Shown: positions 1 through 11,027 of the stretch, one piece after another
Layout: every line of letters starts with the position of its first letter
Position numbering within the stretch: position 1 is the stretch's first letter
Source of the DNA: Pelargonium nanum
Taxonomy: Eukaryota; Streptophyta; Magnoliopsida; Geraniales; Geraniaceae
Length of the DNA: 39,287 nucleotides
NCBI GenBank assembly: GCA_036897485.1
Contig: JAYMTF010000341.1
Span: forward strand, 1-39,287
Direction: 5' to 3'
The notes under the pieces: generated by a model
Database searches by the model: none
What the model saw: the letters and a program-made list of their open reading frames with translations, nothing else
What the model was told of the DNA's origin: nothing
Program-made: the position numbers and the translations under genes

Positions 1-433
1 AATAGTTGAGGGTAGCCAGGGTTAAAAGGTGTATAGTTGAGGGGTGGTATGTGTAATTTTCCCTATTTTATAATATTATTTTTTGTTTTACAAGCAAGAA
101 AAAAAAATAGTTGAAAATTAAGGCCATTGTTTTTAGTGGCTTGATTTTTCCACTGATTAAAGTGAAAATGACTGTATCATATCTTTTTGCATTCATAGAG
201 CCATAGAGGTTGGTTTTGTAGCATTTCTTAAATGGAAAAATTATTGATACAACTAACAGTTTTATCATATTTCATCATATAATGAGAAGTGTTACCAAAT
301 ATTCTCTGAGTTAATAACCAGTTTATTCAGTAATCTCATATTGCAAAAATAAAGTCAAATCTGTCAGTCAAACTCGGGCCTTTCGAACCATATATTCTAC
401 CTACCTCCGCCTTTCCGTCTCTGTTAAACCCAA

Positions 434-440
434 TATAAAT
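434..440 (+). promoter_or_regulatory. Candidate TATA box of the GAT2-like gene
   Basis: TATAAAT lies about 150 bases before the ATG at 592. The interval between holds a C-rich leader with no long reading frame, which fits a 5' untranslated region. Bases 1-430 otherwise show only AT-rich DNA and, at the very start, a short degenerate direct repeat built on 'atagttgaggg'. The assignment rests on sequence and spacing alone. Confidence 0.4.
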
Positions 441-591
441 TCCATTATTAAATCTCTCTTTACTTTCTGCAACCGAGGTGGGCTGCGCTCCAACCGGCGC
501 ACTTTAGCGCACCTTCCAAGAACCTCGCAAATTCTGCACTGGCGTGCGCTCTTGTCGCATCAACCGTTAGTTAGCCTGCGCACCTGTATCC

Positions 592-3327
592 ATGGCCACG
601 ACGGCTCCTTTACTAGAGACCCGCCGCGAAAACGACGCCGGAGCAGTGTTCGTCCTCGAACCCAAAGGTGCACACACCTCTCTGTCCCTCCGGCGCGCAC
701 GTTAGAAATCATCATCGTTATTTCTTACTATTTTTTAATTGAATAAATAAATAAATAGGAAAATGGTGGCACGCGGGGTTCCATCTGACGACGGCGATAG
801 TGGGGCCTACAATCCTGACGCTGCCGTACGCTTTCCGGGGGTTGGGGTGGTGGCTTGGCTTCTTTTGCTTAACGGTGATGGGGATCGTCACTTTTTACGC
901 TTATTTTCTCATGGCCAAGGTGCTCGACCACTGCGAGAAAGGTGGTCGCCGCCACATCCGATTCCGTGAACTCGCCGCTGACGTCTTAGGTATTTTTGGG
1001 CTGTTTGTCTTTTTTCAACTTTCTGTTTGTTTTGGGGAGATCTTTTAATGGAAGCAAACACACAAGTGGTTTAGTTTCTTATGTTTTGAGGTGAAACATC
1101 ATTCTTGTGCCCGGTTCGGGTCGAGTCGGGTTAGTTGAGCTGACCCAACAACACCCACACCACTCGCTGCTAAAATGATTGAATTTTTAGTTCAACTATT
1201 GCATTTGCTGCCTACGTTTGATGATATATAATAATCATGATCTTAATTAGCCAAAAAAATCTACCACCTAAAAGTCACTTGTCTAAAGTGTTTCACTTCT
1301 CAACTCAACTAACTTTCTTTGCCGTGTATTAATTAGAAATTATCTTGCTATGGTTAGGATGCTAATTAAGTATGATCAAACTTTAAAAGAAAATTTGCAT
1401 TACGTTGCAAAATCGAGTAGGAGTTGTTTTAATGGCAATACCTTTTCACGTACAATTTGTCTTTTGATCCACATGGGGCGATTCTCAACCTTTGCGTAGT
1501 AAAGTAGATCTTTCGGAGAATTTTGATAAATTAGACTCGTTATGATGATGTTTATGGGGGTGTGCTTTGCTTTCCTCAGGCTAGATGCCTCTCTCTTTAT
1601 TCTTTCTGCAAAGGAATGAAATTAACAAACATAATTGGGACCTTGTGAAGGTTAGATTTGTTTTTGTAATAAGAAAATGATGAAGAAAAGCATAAACTTC
1701 AAGTCTAAAAGTATGTGGCCTGAATTGTGTTTATCTTTGCAGGGTCTGGATGGATGTTTTATTTTGTAGTGTGTATTCAGACAACCATCAACACTGGAAT
1801 TGGAATAGGAACACTTTTGCTTGGTGGGGAATGCCTTCAGGTATCACTGTATCTAACTGAATCTTATGAACAATTACTTTGTTATCAGTCATTGATAGAT
1901 TAGTGTAGGTTTTAGGTGAATGCTTATAATTTTGTAGTTTACTATACTTTAAATTCTATCCTTGTTTAATTTCTTGTTACCTTAATTTGTTTCATTCTTG
2001 AATATTATCTTTGTAACTTTTTCTTGTGTTTTTCTTTCTCGAACTTCTTTGGCTGTAAAAGATCATGTACACAAACCTTAACCCCAACGGATCCCTCAAA
2101 CTCTACGACTTCATAGCAATAGTAACAGGGATAATGATTATTTTCTCTCAACTTCCATCCTTCCATTCACTGAGACACATCAACCTGGCTTCGCTACTTC
2201 TCAGCATGGGCTACACTTTCCTTGTGGTTGGTGCTTGTATTTACGCTGGTAACTAATCCTTAAAACTGTCTTTCATTGTTCACATCTTGTTATCATGCAA
2301 ATTTTGTCTCAACGTTTCAATTTCGCAGGTACATCAGAAAACTCGCCCCCAAAGGACTATTCCTTGGAAACTTCGGAGTCATCCAGAGTTTTCAGTGCCT
2401 TCACTTCCATCTCCATAATAGCTGCCATATATGGGAATGGGATACTACCTGAAATTCAGGTAATTTAAACTCTAGAAATTTGTGTCCATCTCTTAAAACT
2501 TCACGAAAATGCAAGATTTGAAGACCTATTGTTATATATAATCAACCACGTTAACATGCTCCATGATCACAATTCATGTATGCTTCAAGATTTTAATCAC
2601 TCTACACATTCAACACAGGCAACTCTGGCTCCACCTGCTACAGGGAAGATGGTAAAAGGCCTTATAATGTGTTACTCTGTAATTTTTGTTACCTTCTACT
2701 CAGCTGCAGTGTCTGGATACTGGGCTTTTGGGAACAAAGTGAATTCGAATATTTTCGATAGCTTGTTGCCAGATGAAGGTCCGGCTTTGGCTCCAACATG
2801 GGTTCTTGGCCTTGCTGTTGTCTTTGTTCTTCTTCAGCTCTTTGCCATTGGCCTGGTAAGCTATCACTAACCTTTAAATAAATTTCAGTGTCTTTGTTTT
2901 CTTGATTTCTGATGTAATTTCCATCCACAACTCATAGGTTTATTCCCAAGTGGCCTATGAGATCATGGAAAGCAAATCGGCTGATGTGACGCAAGGGATG
3001 TTTTCCATGAGAAACCTCATTCCTCGCCTAATTCTTCGAACACTGTACATGATATTCTGTGGGTTTGTAGCAGCAATGCTTCCATTCTTCGGAGACATTA
3101 ATGGTGTGGTTGGAGCTATCGGATTCATACCTCTGGATTTCATTTTGCCGATGCTTCTGTATAACATGACGTATAAGCCCTCGAAATCGTCCCTTACCTA
3201 CTGGATCAATGTTACCATCATGGTTGTTTTTACAGGCGCCGGATTGCTGGGTGCATTCTCTTGCTTTAGGAAATTGATCCTGGACGCGAGCGAGTATGAA
3301 CTGTTTAGCGGTAAAGTTGTTGATTAA
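592..3327 (+). CDS. Probable GABA/amino-acid transporter, GAT2-like (AAAP family)
   Basis: Seven coding exons join in frame: 592-667, 759-989, 1743-1840, 2062-2248, 2329-2459, 2619-2855 and 2938-3327, giving 449 aa. Every intron is GT..AG. The protein is a multi-spanning member of the Aa_trans/AAAP family, expected to carry out H+-coupled uptake of GABA or other amino acids at a membrane. Family hallmarks visible are [19 protein letters not shown] near the N-terminus, [11 protein letters not shown], the loop [46 protein letters not shown] and [12 protein letters not shown]. The sequence resembles Arabidopsis At5g41800 (probable GABA transporter 2) more than GAT1, and the length matches. The start at 592 gives MATTAPLLE and continues straight into the conserved [10 protein letters not shown] block; a later ATG at 763 is out of frame. 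The second intron, 753 bases, is the longest. Substrate is inferred from the family. Confidence 0.93.
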
Positions 3328-5233
3328 TTAAGCTTGTACAGTTTGAAACTGAACCATATAATCAAATTACTCCATTTTCTTCTGATTGTCTATACGAACT
3401 TACAATATTTGTTTAGGTTCTTGCTGTGTCGAAACTTTATATGAATGCATAAATCATAATTGGAATGAAATATCAATCAAGCATCTCTATTATCATGTAT
3501 CATATGTGCATGTAATGTGCATCATGCTATGCATACCTAAGTCAACTCTGTCGTATATATGAAGATGGTTGATATATAGACTGTCACATTCCTCGTACAT
3601 GAATGGAATCAAATTCCTAATCTGCTCTTAATTTTATGTAGTTAATTAAAGTGGAATGACATACTGACACGTCATGATCCATTGACTCAGCTGAAATTCC
3701 CAAATGAGAGAACAAATCAACAAATTGGTCCAGCTGAAAGCAAAGGAGCAAGTTTTATGACTTTTCAAGCATCCATAATGATAAACAAAATAACAAGTCT
3801 TGTTTGAATATTAGGATTGGGTGGTCCAGCTCCAGAACTCAAATCCTAGACCTCAGTACAGAAAAAGACATCAAATGATGTAAGCACAGGACACAGACAG
3901 GTTACCAACATGACTTCAATTCAAATATATTGCTACAGACATAAATTATGTTGTAAATATTAATTTTAATTTTGTTTTCAAAATTTCACCCCTAAAAAAA
4001 TTATCAAAGTATTTTTTTAGTCACATTATAAACTATTTATAATTATATTTTACCAAACAGTTCAAGTGTTTATAAGGAATGACATAATAAACAGTAAACA
4101 ACTTATTGTTACATAAAATCCAAAAACAAAATATGTTTATAAGTTTTTACTGTATATGCTTTATTCTTAAAATTTCACATGAACACCCTCCAAACAAAAT
4201 GTTCATATCGGGGCCGGGGTTTGTGTTGTTGGATGTCTAGCAGTACCATGTTCTTCTAGAAAAACGTTTCTCTTAAAACACTTCTAAATAAACAATTCCA
4301 GCAAATCATTCGGTCATAATTTGCTATTGAATAGGATCATTTTATAGTAAAAAATAAGTTCCCCCAACTAAAACAATATAAAATGTTTCATTTTTATTGT
4401 GATAATAATAATGAATTGAGAATAATTTTTTCTTGGTCATAGGACTCCACCACTCACTCATGACTCACTCACTCACATGGCTACTCCCGCGAACTTATCG
4501 GTAAATCAGTTGATTATAATTCTATGGATGCCAATAATTAAAATTTAAAATATAGCATCGATATCGACTATACAGCTTTTATTCTCTTTGCATCATTCCA
4601 ACCATGATTAACTGCTGATTATGGAATGGTCTTCTCTCTCTATACTACCAATTAATTAATTAATTAACCATCAAAACTTAAATCTTCTCTCAAGAAACAT
4701 CTAAAATTTCTTTATTTGAATTCCTTGACCTATTATAGGTAAGAAAGTATCTAATTTACAAATTATCTATAAAAAAATGTACAAATTGATACATAAATAA
4801 ATACACAAACGCTTATATGTCAATAAAAAAAATTGTGAAGGGAGTGAAAACAATAAATGTGTTTGTAAATTTCCAAGTTTTCAAACTAATGAGCAACAAT
4901 TAGATTAGAAGTGATCAATCCAATTTAGTTATAAAATCAGTAAGGTTAAATTTTTTGAAGTTTAAGTTACTAAATAGAATTCATTTCAAATTAGTTAAAT
5001 GGATCATCTACCCACAACAAAGTATTTTTCATAATAATTAAAATAAATAAAAAAACAATAGCAGCAACAAACCACCAACTAAATCTTAAAAATCTGAAGA
5101 GAATAAATGCAAGCTAACGAATGTGAACAACCACATGAAACTGAGAGGATTAAATGGCACGTATAATGGGATCGTCAACTCAACAGATCCCAAACCCATT
5201 TTCATAACTAACGCGTTTCACTCCCTTAACCAA
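3328..5233. other. AT-rich intergenic stretch
   Basis: No reading frame with family resemblance, RNA gene or recognisable transposon was found. The first few hundred bases probably hold the 3' untranslated region of the transporter. A short (ATTA)n microsatellite lies at 4651-4668. A stretch around 4440-4490 has repeated 'actcactc' units. Confidence 0.6.
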
Positions 5234-5240
5234 TATATAT
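5234..5240 (+). promoter_or_regulatory. Candidate TATA box of the small basic protein gene
   Basis: TATATAT in the context ccaatatatattgcc lies about 90 bases before the ATG at 5327, a normal spacing for a plant core promoter. It is followed by a pyrimidine-rich leader (cttctcttctacttcttctacc), as is common around plant transcription starts. Confidence 0.4.
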
Positions 5241-5326
5241 TGCCTCCATCAATTCCACCTTCTCTTCTACTTCTTCTACCTCCAATCCCCAATTTCTTCC
5301 CACAAATCAAAAATTAAGGAAAAGAT

Positions 5327-5872
5327 ATGGAGGCCAAATGGAAATGGAAATCCAATTCTCAGTTCCTCTCGGAAGAACCAAAACAGCAAATTAATGGCCG
5401 GCACGAGCGAGCCAAATCTCAAGTATGGGACTGTGGAAGCAGCCTCTACGACTCCTTCGAGCTACAATCCCTCAAGCGCCAGCTCGACTCCGCCATCATT
5501 GCCTCCCGGCGGTCATTATCTATGCCGCATTTATCCGATCGCCGCGCTCCTCCGCCGCCGTCGACACATTCTGGCAAAAAATCTTCAAAGATTTCTCGTT
5601 CGCTTCACAAGATCTTCCGGTCGGTTTTCAGGTCGTCGAAGCCGAATGTCGGCTCCAGGACGTTTCAGTCGCAGGATCGATCGTTCTGCGTCGTTTACGA
5701 AAAGACCGGCGGCGCGCTCGCCACCATTCCGGAAGTTCCGGAGATCGATTGCGGCGCAATCTCGCCGGATTTTAACTCGATTGAGAGGAGGACTGCGTCT
5801 GCTCGGTTTACGACTACTTCCACAGATGTTTCGTGTTCTTCATTGCTCGATAGATTATCATGGCCTCACTAG
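5327..5872 (+). CDS. Small basic protein with WDCGSxLYDSxEL motif, function unknown
   Basis: A single 181-codon frame with much higher GC than its surroundings, as expected for a real exon. The start sits in AAAGATATGG after a TATA box and a pyrimidine-rich leader. Visible parts are a basic N-terminus (residues 1-30), WDCGSSLYDSFEL at 34-46, a Ser/Arg-rich stretch RRSLSMPHL at 61-69, a proline run at 75-78, a basic cluster KKSSKISRSLHKIFRSVFRSS at 84-104 and an acidic/hydrophobic tail. No signal peptide or membrane segment is seen. I recall the WDCGSxLYDSxEL motif from short uncharacterised plant proteins but cannot attach a function. The basic cluster could be a nuclear or membrane-surface signal; that is a guess. 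Two overlapping frames (5394-5927 and 5425-5775) read the same GC-rich DNA out of phase and are probably shadows. Confidence 0.72.
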   Translation: MEAKWKWKSNSQFLSEEPKQQINGRHERAKSQVWDCGSSLYDSFELQSLKRQLDSAIIASRRSLSMPHLSDRRAPPPPSTHSGKKSSKISRSLHKIFRSVFRSSKPNVGSRTFQSQDRSFCVVYEKTGGALATIPEVPEIDCGAISPDFNSIERRTASARFTTTSTDVSCSSLLDRLSWPH

Positions 5873-5877
5873 CCACC

Positions 5878-5899
5878 TATATATATATATATATATATT
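5878..5899. repeat. (TA)n microsatellite
   Basis: An uninterrupted TA dinucleotide run of about 11 units begins six bases after the stop codon of the preceding gene, so it lies in its 3' untranslated region. Such runs are prone to length change. Confidence 0.9.
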
Positions 5900-8042
5900 C
5901 TGTGTATATGTATATAACTTCTCGTGAATCTTTCCACATTTATTCCATAGAATAACACTTTTGTAGGATGATACTTCCTTTCTGATACTTCTCTCTCTGT
6001 TTTGAATTTTGACATTTGTGGCCTTTCTAATTAGAAACATTTCATTTATTCAATGTGCAAAATTGTGTCCCTTCATGGTCATCCGATAAAATATGCAAAA
6101 TTATACAAGTCCTACGGGCTAAGCGGTCAAAACACAACTCATGTCTTACACTCGAGTCGATGTTGAAATAAGAATATCTTAGATTCATATAATAAAGATA
6201 GGTAGATAATTATGTTAAAAATGTAAAATATATAACATTGTGTTGTTTAAAATTTAATTTTAACGAATAATAATTTGACATATAGCCACTTTCTCATTAA
6301 TGAATTCATTATTATATAAAAATTTTGTTTTATATAATATTCAAACATTACTTCTTATAAAATTGTCACATTCCATTCCATTTCAAATAGAAAAAAGAAA
6401 AGAACAAGAAGTATCATTCTTATTCATACATGCCATTATTTTTACAACTCTTTCACAACTAGTTGTTTATCTTATTTAAGTAAAGTCAATGCATGTGGCT
6501 ATGCAAATAATGTAACGCCAAAGCAATAATTAGTAAATAATGATCATCCATTAATCTCATGTCACATGAGACTAGAAGAATATTCATAAATATATTAAAA
6601 GTTATATAGTTGTATTTCTAAGGAGAAAATGAGTATTTTCTTCTCCAAGCACATTTACATGAAATTTTAGTTATAAGAATTTCTTTTCCCATTCTATGTT
6701 GATGTCAGCAAGTGCGGAATTTATACATAGTTTACTAGCTCTAAGACTAGTATACTTTTAGAACGTTTTATTTTTTACTCGCTACATTTGATAAATCTAG
6801 TTTTCATTTATTTATAGAATCTCATAGTGCACAAACACGCAAGTGTAAAGTGTTAACATAGGGGGCATTTTGAGGAAAGTGAAACGGATGCTAATATCCC
6901 TATATGTGTACTTAGTTTATAAACCTAATATACTTTCTCTTGTTCTCATTTATCTATATATGTTATTAAGTATTATGTAATGCAACTAAATTTGGTTCAT
7001 GCACAATGTATTCTTGGTCATATATGTAACATTCAATTCAATTGATGTCTCACTTAATTGATACTACGATAGATTAACTTGAGAAATGGAGTACAGTAAC
7101 AAAATTCTAGTGAAGTTTTTTTATTATTATTATTGAAAGTAGCTCCCAAAATGTAGGTAGCTCTGTACCCTAGAATTTGGGGAGTAGCTATGTTGGTTTC
7201 CTATCTTCTAGGGTTCAATCGGTCTTTATTATCCGGAATACAGACATCATAATGAGGTTTGAACTTGAGATATTGAAAAACCATACACTGTAAATATCTT
7301 ACTCAATAGTTGTTGGTAATTAAAGAAAGTTAAAAACCTAACGCCTTACCTTCTACTATTCTACTGTTTGATATTTGAGACAATGGACATTTTTGTTATT
7401 AAAGTTTGATAAAATGGTTTAAGTAGTACTTCATTCGATTTTTATTTTAATAGCATTTAATTTGAAGCTTTAGTCAATTTGGTACTAAATTGAGTCAATC
7501 ATACACATAGGTCTACAAAATCATTGGACGACATCAACAATGCATTTACATCCAAACAAATTAAAAATAAAATAAGGCATAAAAACTCAATCGAGGTATC
7601 CCTTTGTATATAATTTTGAAAACCATTTTGAGGAGGAAATGGAGTTTATGGTTCTAGAAGTGTGAACGAAGACAGAGTTGGGCCTCTAAGTTTGCAAGTG
7701 TGTTCAAATTCGAAGGCATTAAGTTGAAATATAATGGGCCTGAAATTGAAGGTTCAGCATTGGCCCACCAGCGTACTCAATGCGGTTTTGTATTCAATTA
7801 TATAATAAACCCCATTACTCACATGTCTGATGTCACCCACTCGGATCCAAACAGTTCACTGTTATAAGAAACAAAACTTGTCTTCTTCAATGTCAGAACA
7901 AATTTTTAAAACGTTTAAAGTTAGTATTTAATAATTTATATAAAATTGTATACAATTTGTTCATGCATGATAAAGTTTTCTGTGTCATTTTCCAATTTGC
8001 TCTCACACTGTGCTCGTACCTTCTCCAGTTCTCCACATCTTG
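5900..8042. other. AT-rich intergenic stretch with possible SINE remnants
   Basis: No convincing coding frame. Around 6110-6220 the sequence gggctaagcggtcaa followed by ctcgagtcgatg looks like tRNA-type A and B boxes and resembles the stretch at 10603-10735. Around 7200-7290 'gggttcaatc' and 'aggtttgaacttgag' have a similar flavour. The last few hundred bases should hold the UGT72B promoter. Confidence 0.4.
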
Positions 8043-8049
8043 TATATAT
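8043..8049 (+). promoter_or_regulatory. Candidate TATA box of the UGT72B gene
   Basis: TATATAT in cttgtatatatttggcc lies 78 bases before the ATG at 8121. The intervening leader is A/C-rich and contains no upstream ATG. Confidence 0.45.
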
Positions 8050-8120
8050 TTGGCCTTCACAGCTGAGCATCATCATCATCAAACAAAAAGGAAAAAGAAA
8101 ACTCCAAACCTTGAACCGCC

Positions 8121-9528
8121 ATGGACAGCCCTCAACAACCGCCGCATGTGGCCATTGTGACCACCGCCGGGATGGGTCACCTGATCCCACTCGTTGAGTT
8201 CGCTAAGCGACTCGTTCTTCTCCACCCAAAATTCCAAGTTACCTTCATCATTCCCACCGACGGCTCTCCCATGAAACCCCAAAAATCCGTCCTACAAGCT
8301 CTCCCCACTGCCATTTCCGCCGTCTTCCTCCCTCCGGTGAGCTTCGACGACCTCCCCGACGACGTCAGCATCGAGACTCGGATCACGCTCAGTCTGACTC
8401 GCTCTCTCCCCTCTTTTCGCGACTCGTTCCGGCTCCTCGCCGAGTCGAGTCGAGTCGTCGCGCTTGTCGTTGATCCGTTCGGCACCGACGCTTTCGACGT
8501 GGCCGCGGAATTCGGCGTCTCGCCCTATATTTTCTTCCCGTCGACCGCCAATATATATGCTGTCGTTCGTTTTGGCTTTGCCCAAACTCGACGAAACATT
8601 TTCCGGCGAGTATCGGGAGGTGCCCGAGCCGTTGAAGCTACCCGGGTGCGTACCGGTTAACGGGATCGATCTGCCCGACCCGGTTCAGAACCGGAACGAC
8701 GTGGCCTACAAAATGACCGTTCACGTGGCCAAGAAGTACAGATCGGCTGCTGGGATTTTGGTTAACAGCTTTGTGGATCTGAAGTCAGGTGCTTTCCTGG
8801 AACTAAACAAAAGGTTACCGGTTTATCCAGTTGGTCCAATGACCGGTTCAGCCGATACAGCCCGCGACTCCGAGATACTGAAGTGGCTGGACGACCAACC
8901 GAGCCAATCCGTATTATTTGTGTCATTCGGGAGTGGTGGGACACTGTCCCACGAGCAGCTAACAGAACTCACCTTCGGACTCGAAATGAGCGAACAAAGG
9001 TTTCTTTTGGTTCTTAAGAGTCCAAGCGAGAAATCATCAAACGCCACTTATTTTAGCGTCCAATCCATTAAAGACCCTTTCGATTTCTTGCCAAAAGGGT
9101 TCGTGGAGAGGACCAAGGGCACGGGTCTAGTGGTGCCCTCCTGGGCTCCTCAGGTTCAAGTGTTGAGCCATGGCTCGACCGGTGGGTTCTTGACCCATTG
9201 TGGTTGGAACTCCACTTTAGAGAGCATTGTCCATGGAGTGCCCTTGATTGCGTGGCCACTTTACGCAGAACAGAAAATGAATGCGGTTTTGTTGAGTGAA
9301 GAGTTGAAAATTGCAACTAGAGTGAAAGCGAATGAAAATGGGCTTGTGGAGCGAAAAGATATTGCAAAATACGCGAAGGGACTAATGGAAGGAGAGGAAG
9401 GGAAGGTTTTGAGGAGCAAAATGAGAGGTCTCAAAGATGCTGCGAAGAAGGTTTTGAGTCAAGATGGGTCGTCCACTGCGTCTCTTGCGCAGGTGGCACA
9501 AATATGGGACAAAACCATCAACGTTTAG
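8121..9528 (+). CDS. UGT72B-type UDP-glycosyltransferase, frame broken near residue 144
   Basis: An intronless family-1 glycosyltransferase, expected to move glucose from UDP-glucose to small phenolics such as monolignols or chlorinated phenols in the cytosol. The first frame (from 8121) carries HVAIVTTAGMGHLIPL with the catalytic His at residue 20 and VVDPFGTDAF with the partner Asp at 118. It leaves the family sequence after STAN (8541-8552) and stops at 8660. The +1 frame resumes the family at LSFVLALPKLDE from 8560 and runs to 9528 with a complete PSPG box (WAPQ...HCGWNS...YAEQ). The break lies in ATATATAT at 8551-8558: removing four bases (two AT units) would restore both frame and length, giving about 466 aa against 480 in UGT72B1. 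Everything else looks intact. This is therefore a recent pseudogene or null allele, or a sequence error in a repeat. Family assignment is firm; functional status is not. Confidence 0.85.
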
Positions 9529-10602
9529 GCAAATTTGTTAGTCACTTCCTTTTTTTTATGGCTCCATTTGAATAAGCAATTCTTCTCTTCTATTTGGATG
9601 ATGAATATTACTGTAGTTTATTGGATATCACATATTGACTAAGTTAAATTAACAGAAAAAAAAAAACAAACTAACCAACATATTTTAGTTCAAAAAAATT
9701 ATGTAGTTTATTTAAAGTGCATGTACTGTAACAACGGTATTCTCAAAGTTTGGGACCCATTAACTTTTCTCAAAGTTGGTGAGCCTATGAAGTATAATTG
9801 AACATTGATCACTCAATTTCATGGACTTAGTTATCCAATCCTTTCAAGTTCATGGAAATGTTTATCTATTTACTATCATAAATGAATAACGTGTGGACCT
9901 GTGGTGGGGTTTCGGCTCGTAGCTTTCAATTTATGATCTTTAAGGAAACATTGGTCCATTTTTATGATATTCTGAGATTTTTCTTTTTCTATTGGTCTAA
10001 TGTTTCTAGAAAGTAGAAGGGCAGTCGAGGGATAGAAGTCAAATTTGTCCTTCTTTTTCTTTGTGTTTGGTGATGTACTTGTTTTTGTTTTGCTCCTCTT
10101 TCTTCCATTGTTTTCTTGATATTTTCTTTTTCTTATTTTTATGTTATTAATTTGGATGGTGACCCCAAGAGAGCTAACTGCTAAATGGTGAAATAAATCT
10201 CATCAAGCAGTTGTTTTGATTACATTTACGAAGATAAGAAGTTACTAAAACAATCAATAACTTTATTGAAGTTGAAAATAAAGTTAATTGCTTTGTAGTT
10301 GACACCTACATTTAAGTTGTTTCATTTTTATGATGATAAAAGTGAAAAAATCTTACTTTCAGTCTATGATAACAGAAAAAGTAAGAGAATGAATTGTTTA
10401 TGTAACTCACTTTATCATATATTTCATTTTTTTTAAAGCAAATGTATTTTCTTCTTTTGATGTAGTTAGTTTCAAGTAAGATGTAATGTTTTGATTCACA
10501 AAAAAAATTGGAGAAATCTTTCAAAATGCATGAACCAAATTCATCTTCTTTGGTGTACTATATCAGCTAAATTCAAACAAAAGTTAAATTATCAATAATT
10601 CA
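9529..10602. other. AT-rich intergenic stretch
   Basis: This holds the presumed 3' untranslated region of the UGT gene and then AT-rich DNA with long T-rich tracts (10060-10150). I see no gene, RNA or mobile element here. Confidence 0.55.
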
Positions 10603-10735
10603 CGGGTCAAGCGGTCAGCGCACCACTTAGGTACTGTAGTGTCTCAAGTTCAAGTCACTGTGGACATAGTTGGTATCATAATTTGGGTTCAGTGAATATG
10701 AGATATGTATAGATATTATATGTTTTATTAAAACT
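10603..10735 (+). repeat. Possible tRNA-derived SINE remnant
   Basis: The sequence 'gggtcaagcggtcagcgcacc' is like a Pol III A box and 'caagttcaagtcactg' about 35 bases on is like a B box, in the order expected of a tRNA-derived SINE. A weaker relative occurs near 6110-6220. No clear target duplication or tail was found, so the boundaries are approximate. Confidence 0.35.
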
Positions 10736-10955
10736 CATAAACAGCATAGTTTAGGGCCTTAGAGGTTGATTGATGGCCCGTCCTCAATCCAACATCTCTT
10801 AATTCCTTTTTAATGGGCCCAGTGCATTTTTCTGAAATAGGGCCCAAAATCAGGAATGGATCCTTAAAATGCGCCTCACCGAATCCACAGCCCAACATAA
10901 AATATATAATGATCTAACGGTTGGAATCCGCCGATAAAACTGTCTCCGATAACAA

Positions 10956-10962
10956 TATATAA
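10956..10962 (+). promoter_or_regulatory. TATA box of the DUF3593-like gene
   Basis: TATATAA in caatatataagaacc lies 72 bases before the ATG at 11028, a textbook plant core-promoter arrangement. Transcription should start near 10990. Confidence 0.55.
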
Positions 10963-11027
10963 GAACCACCCGTTGGCTGCAACTGCTGGACAATACATTG
11001 CGAGACAGCGAGAGAGATTTAGTGTTC

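Noticed and set aside
5394..5927. 177-codon plus-strand frame overlapping the small basic protein
   Set aside because: It reads the same GC-rich DNA in another phase, is almost all Arg/Ser/Pro and runs through the TA microsatellite, so it is a shadow.
8177..8585. Minus-strand frames opposite the UGT 5' half
   Set aside because: Antisense shadows of a clearly conserved glycosyltransferase sequence.
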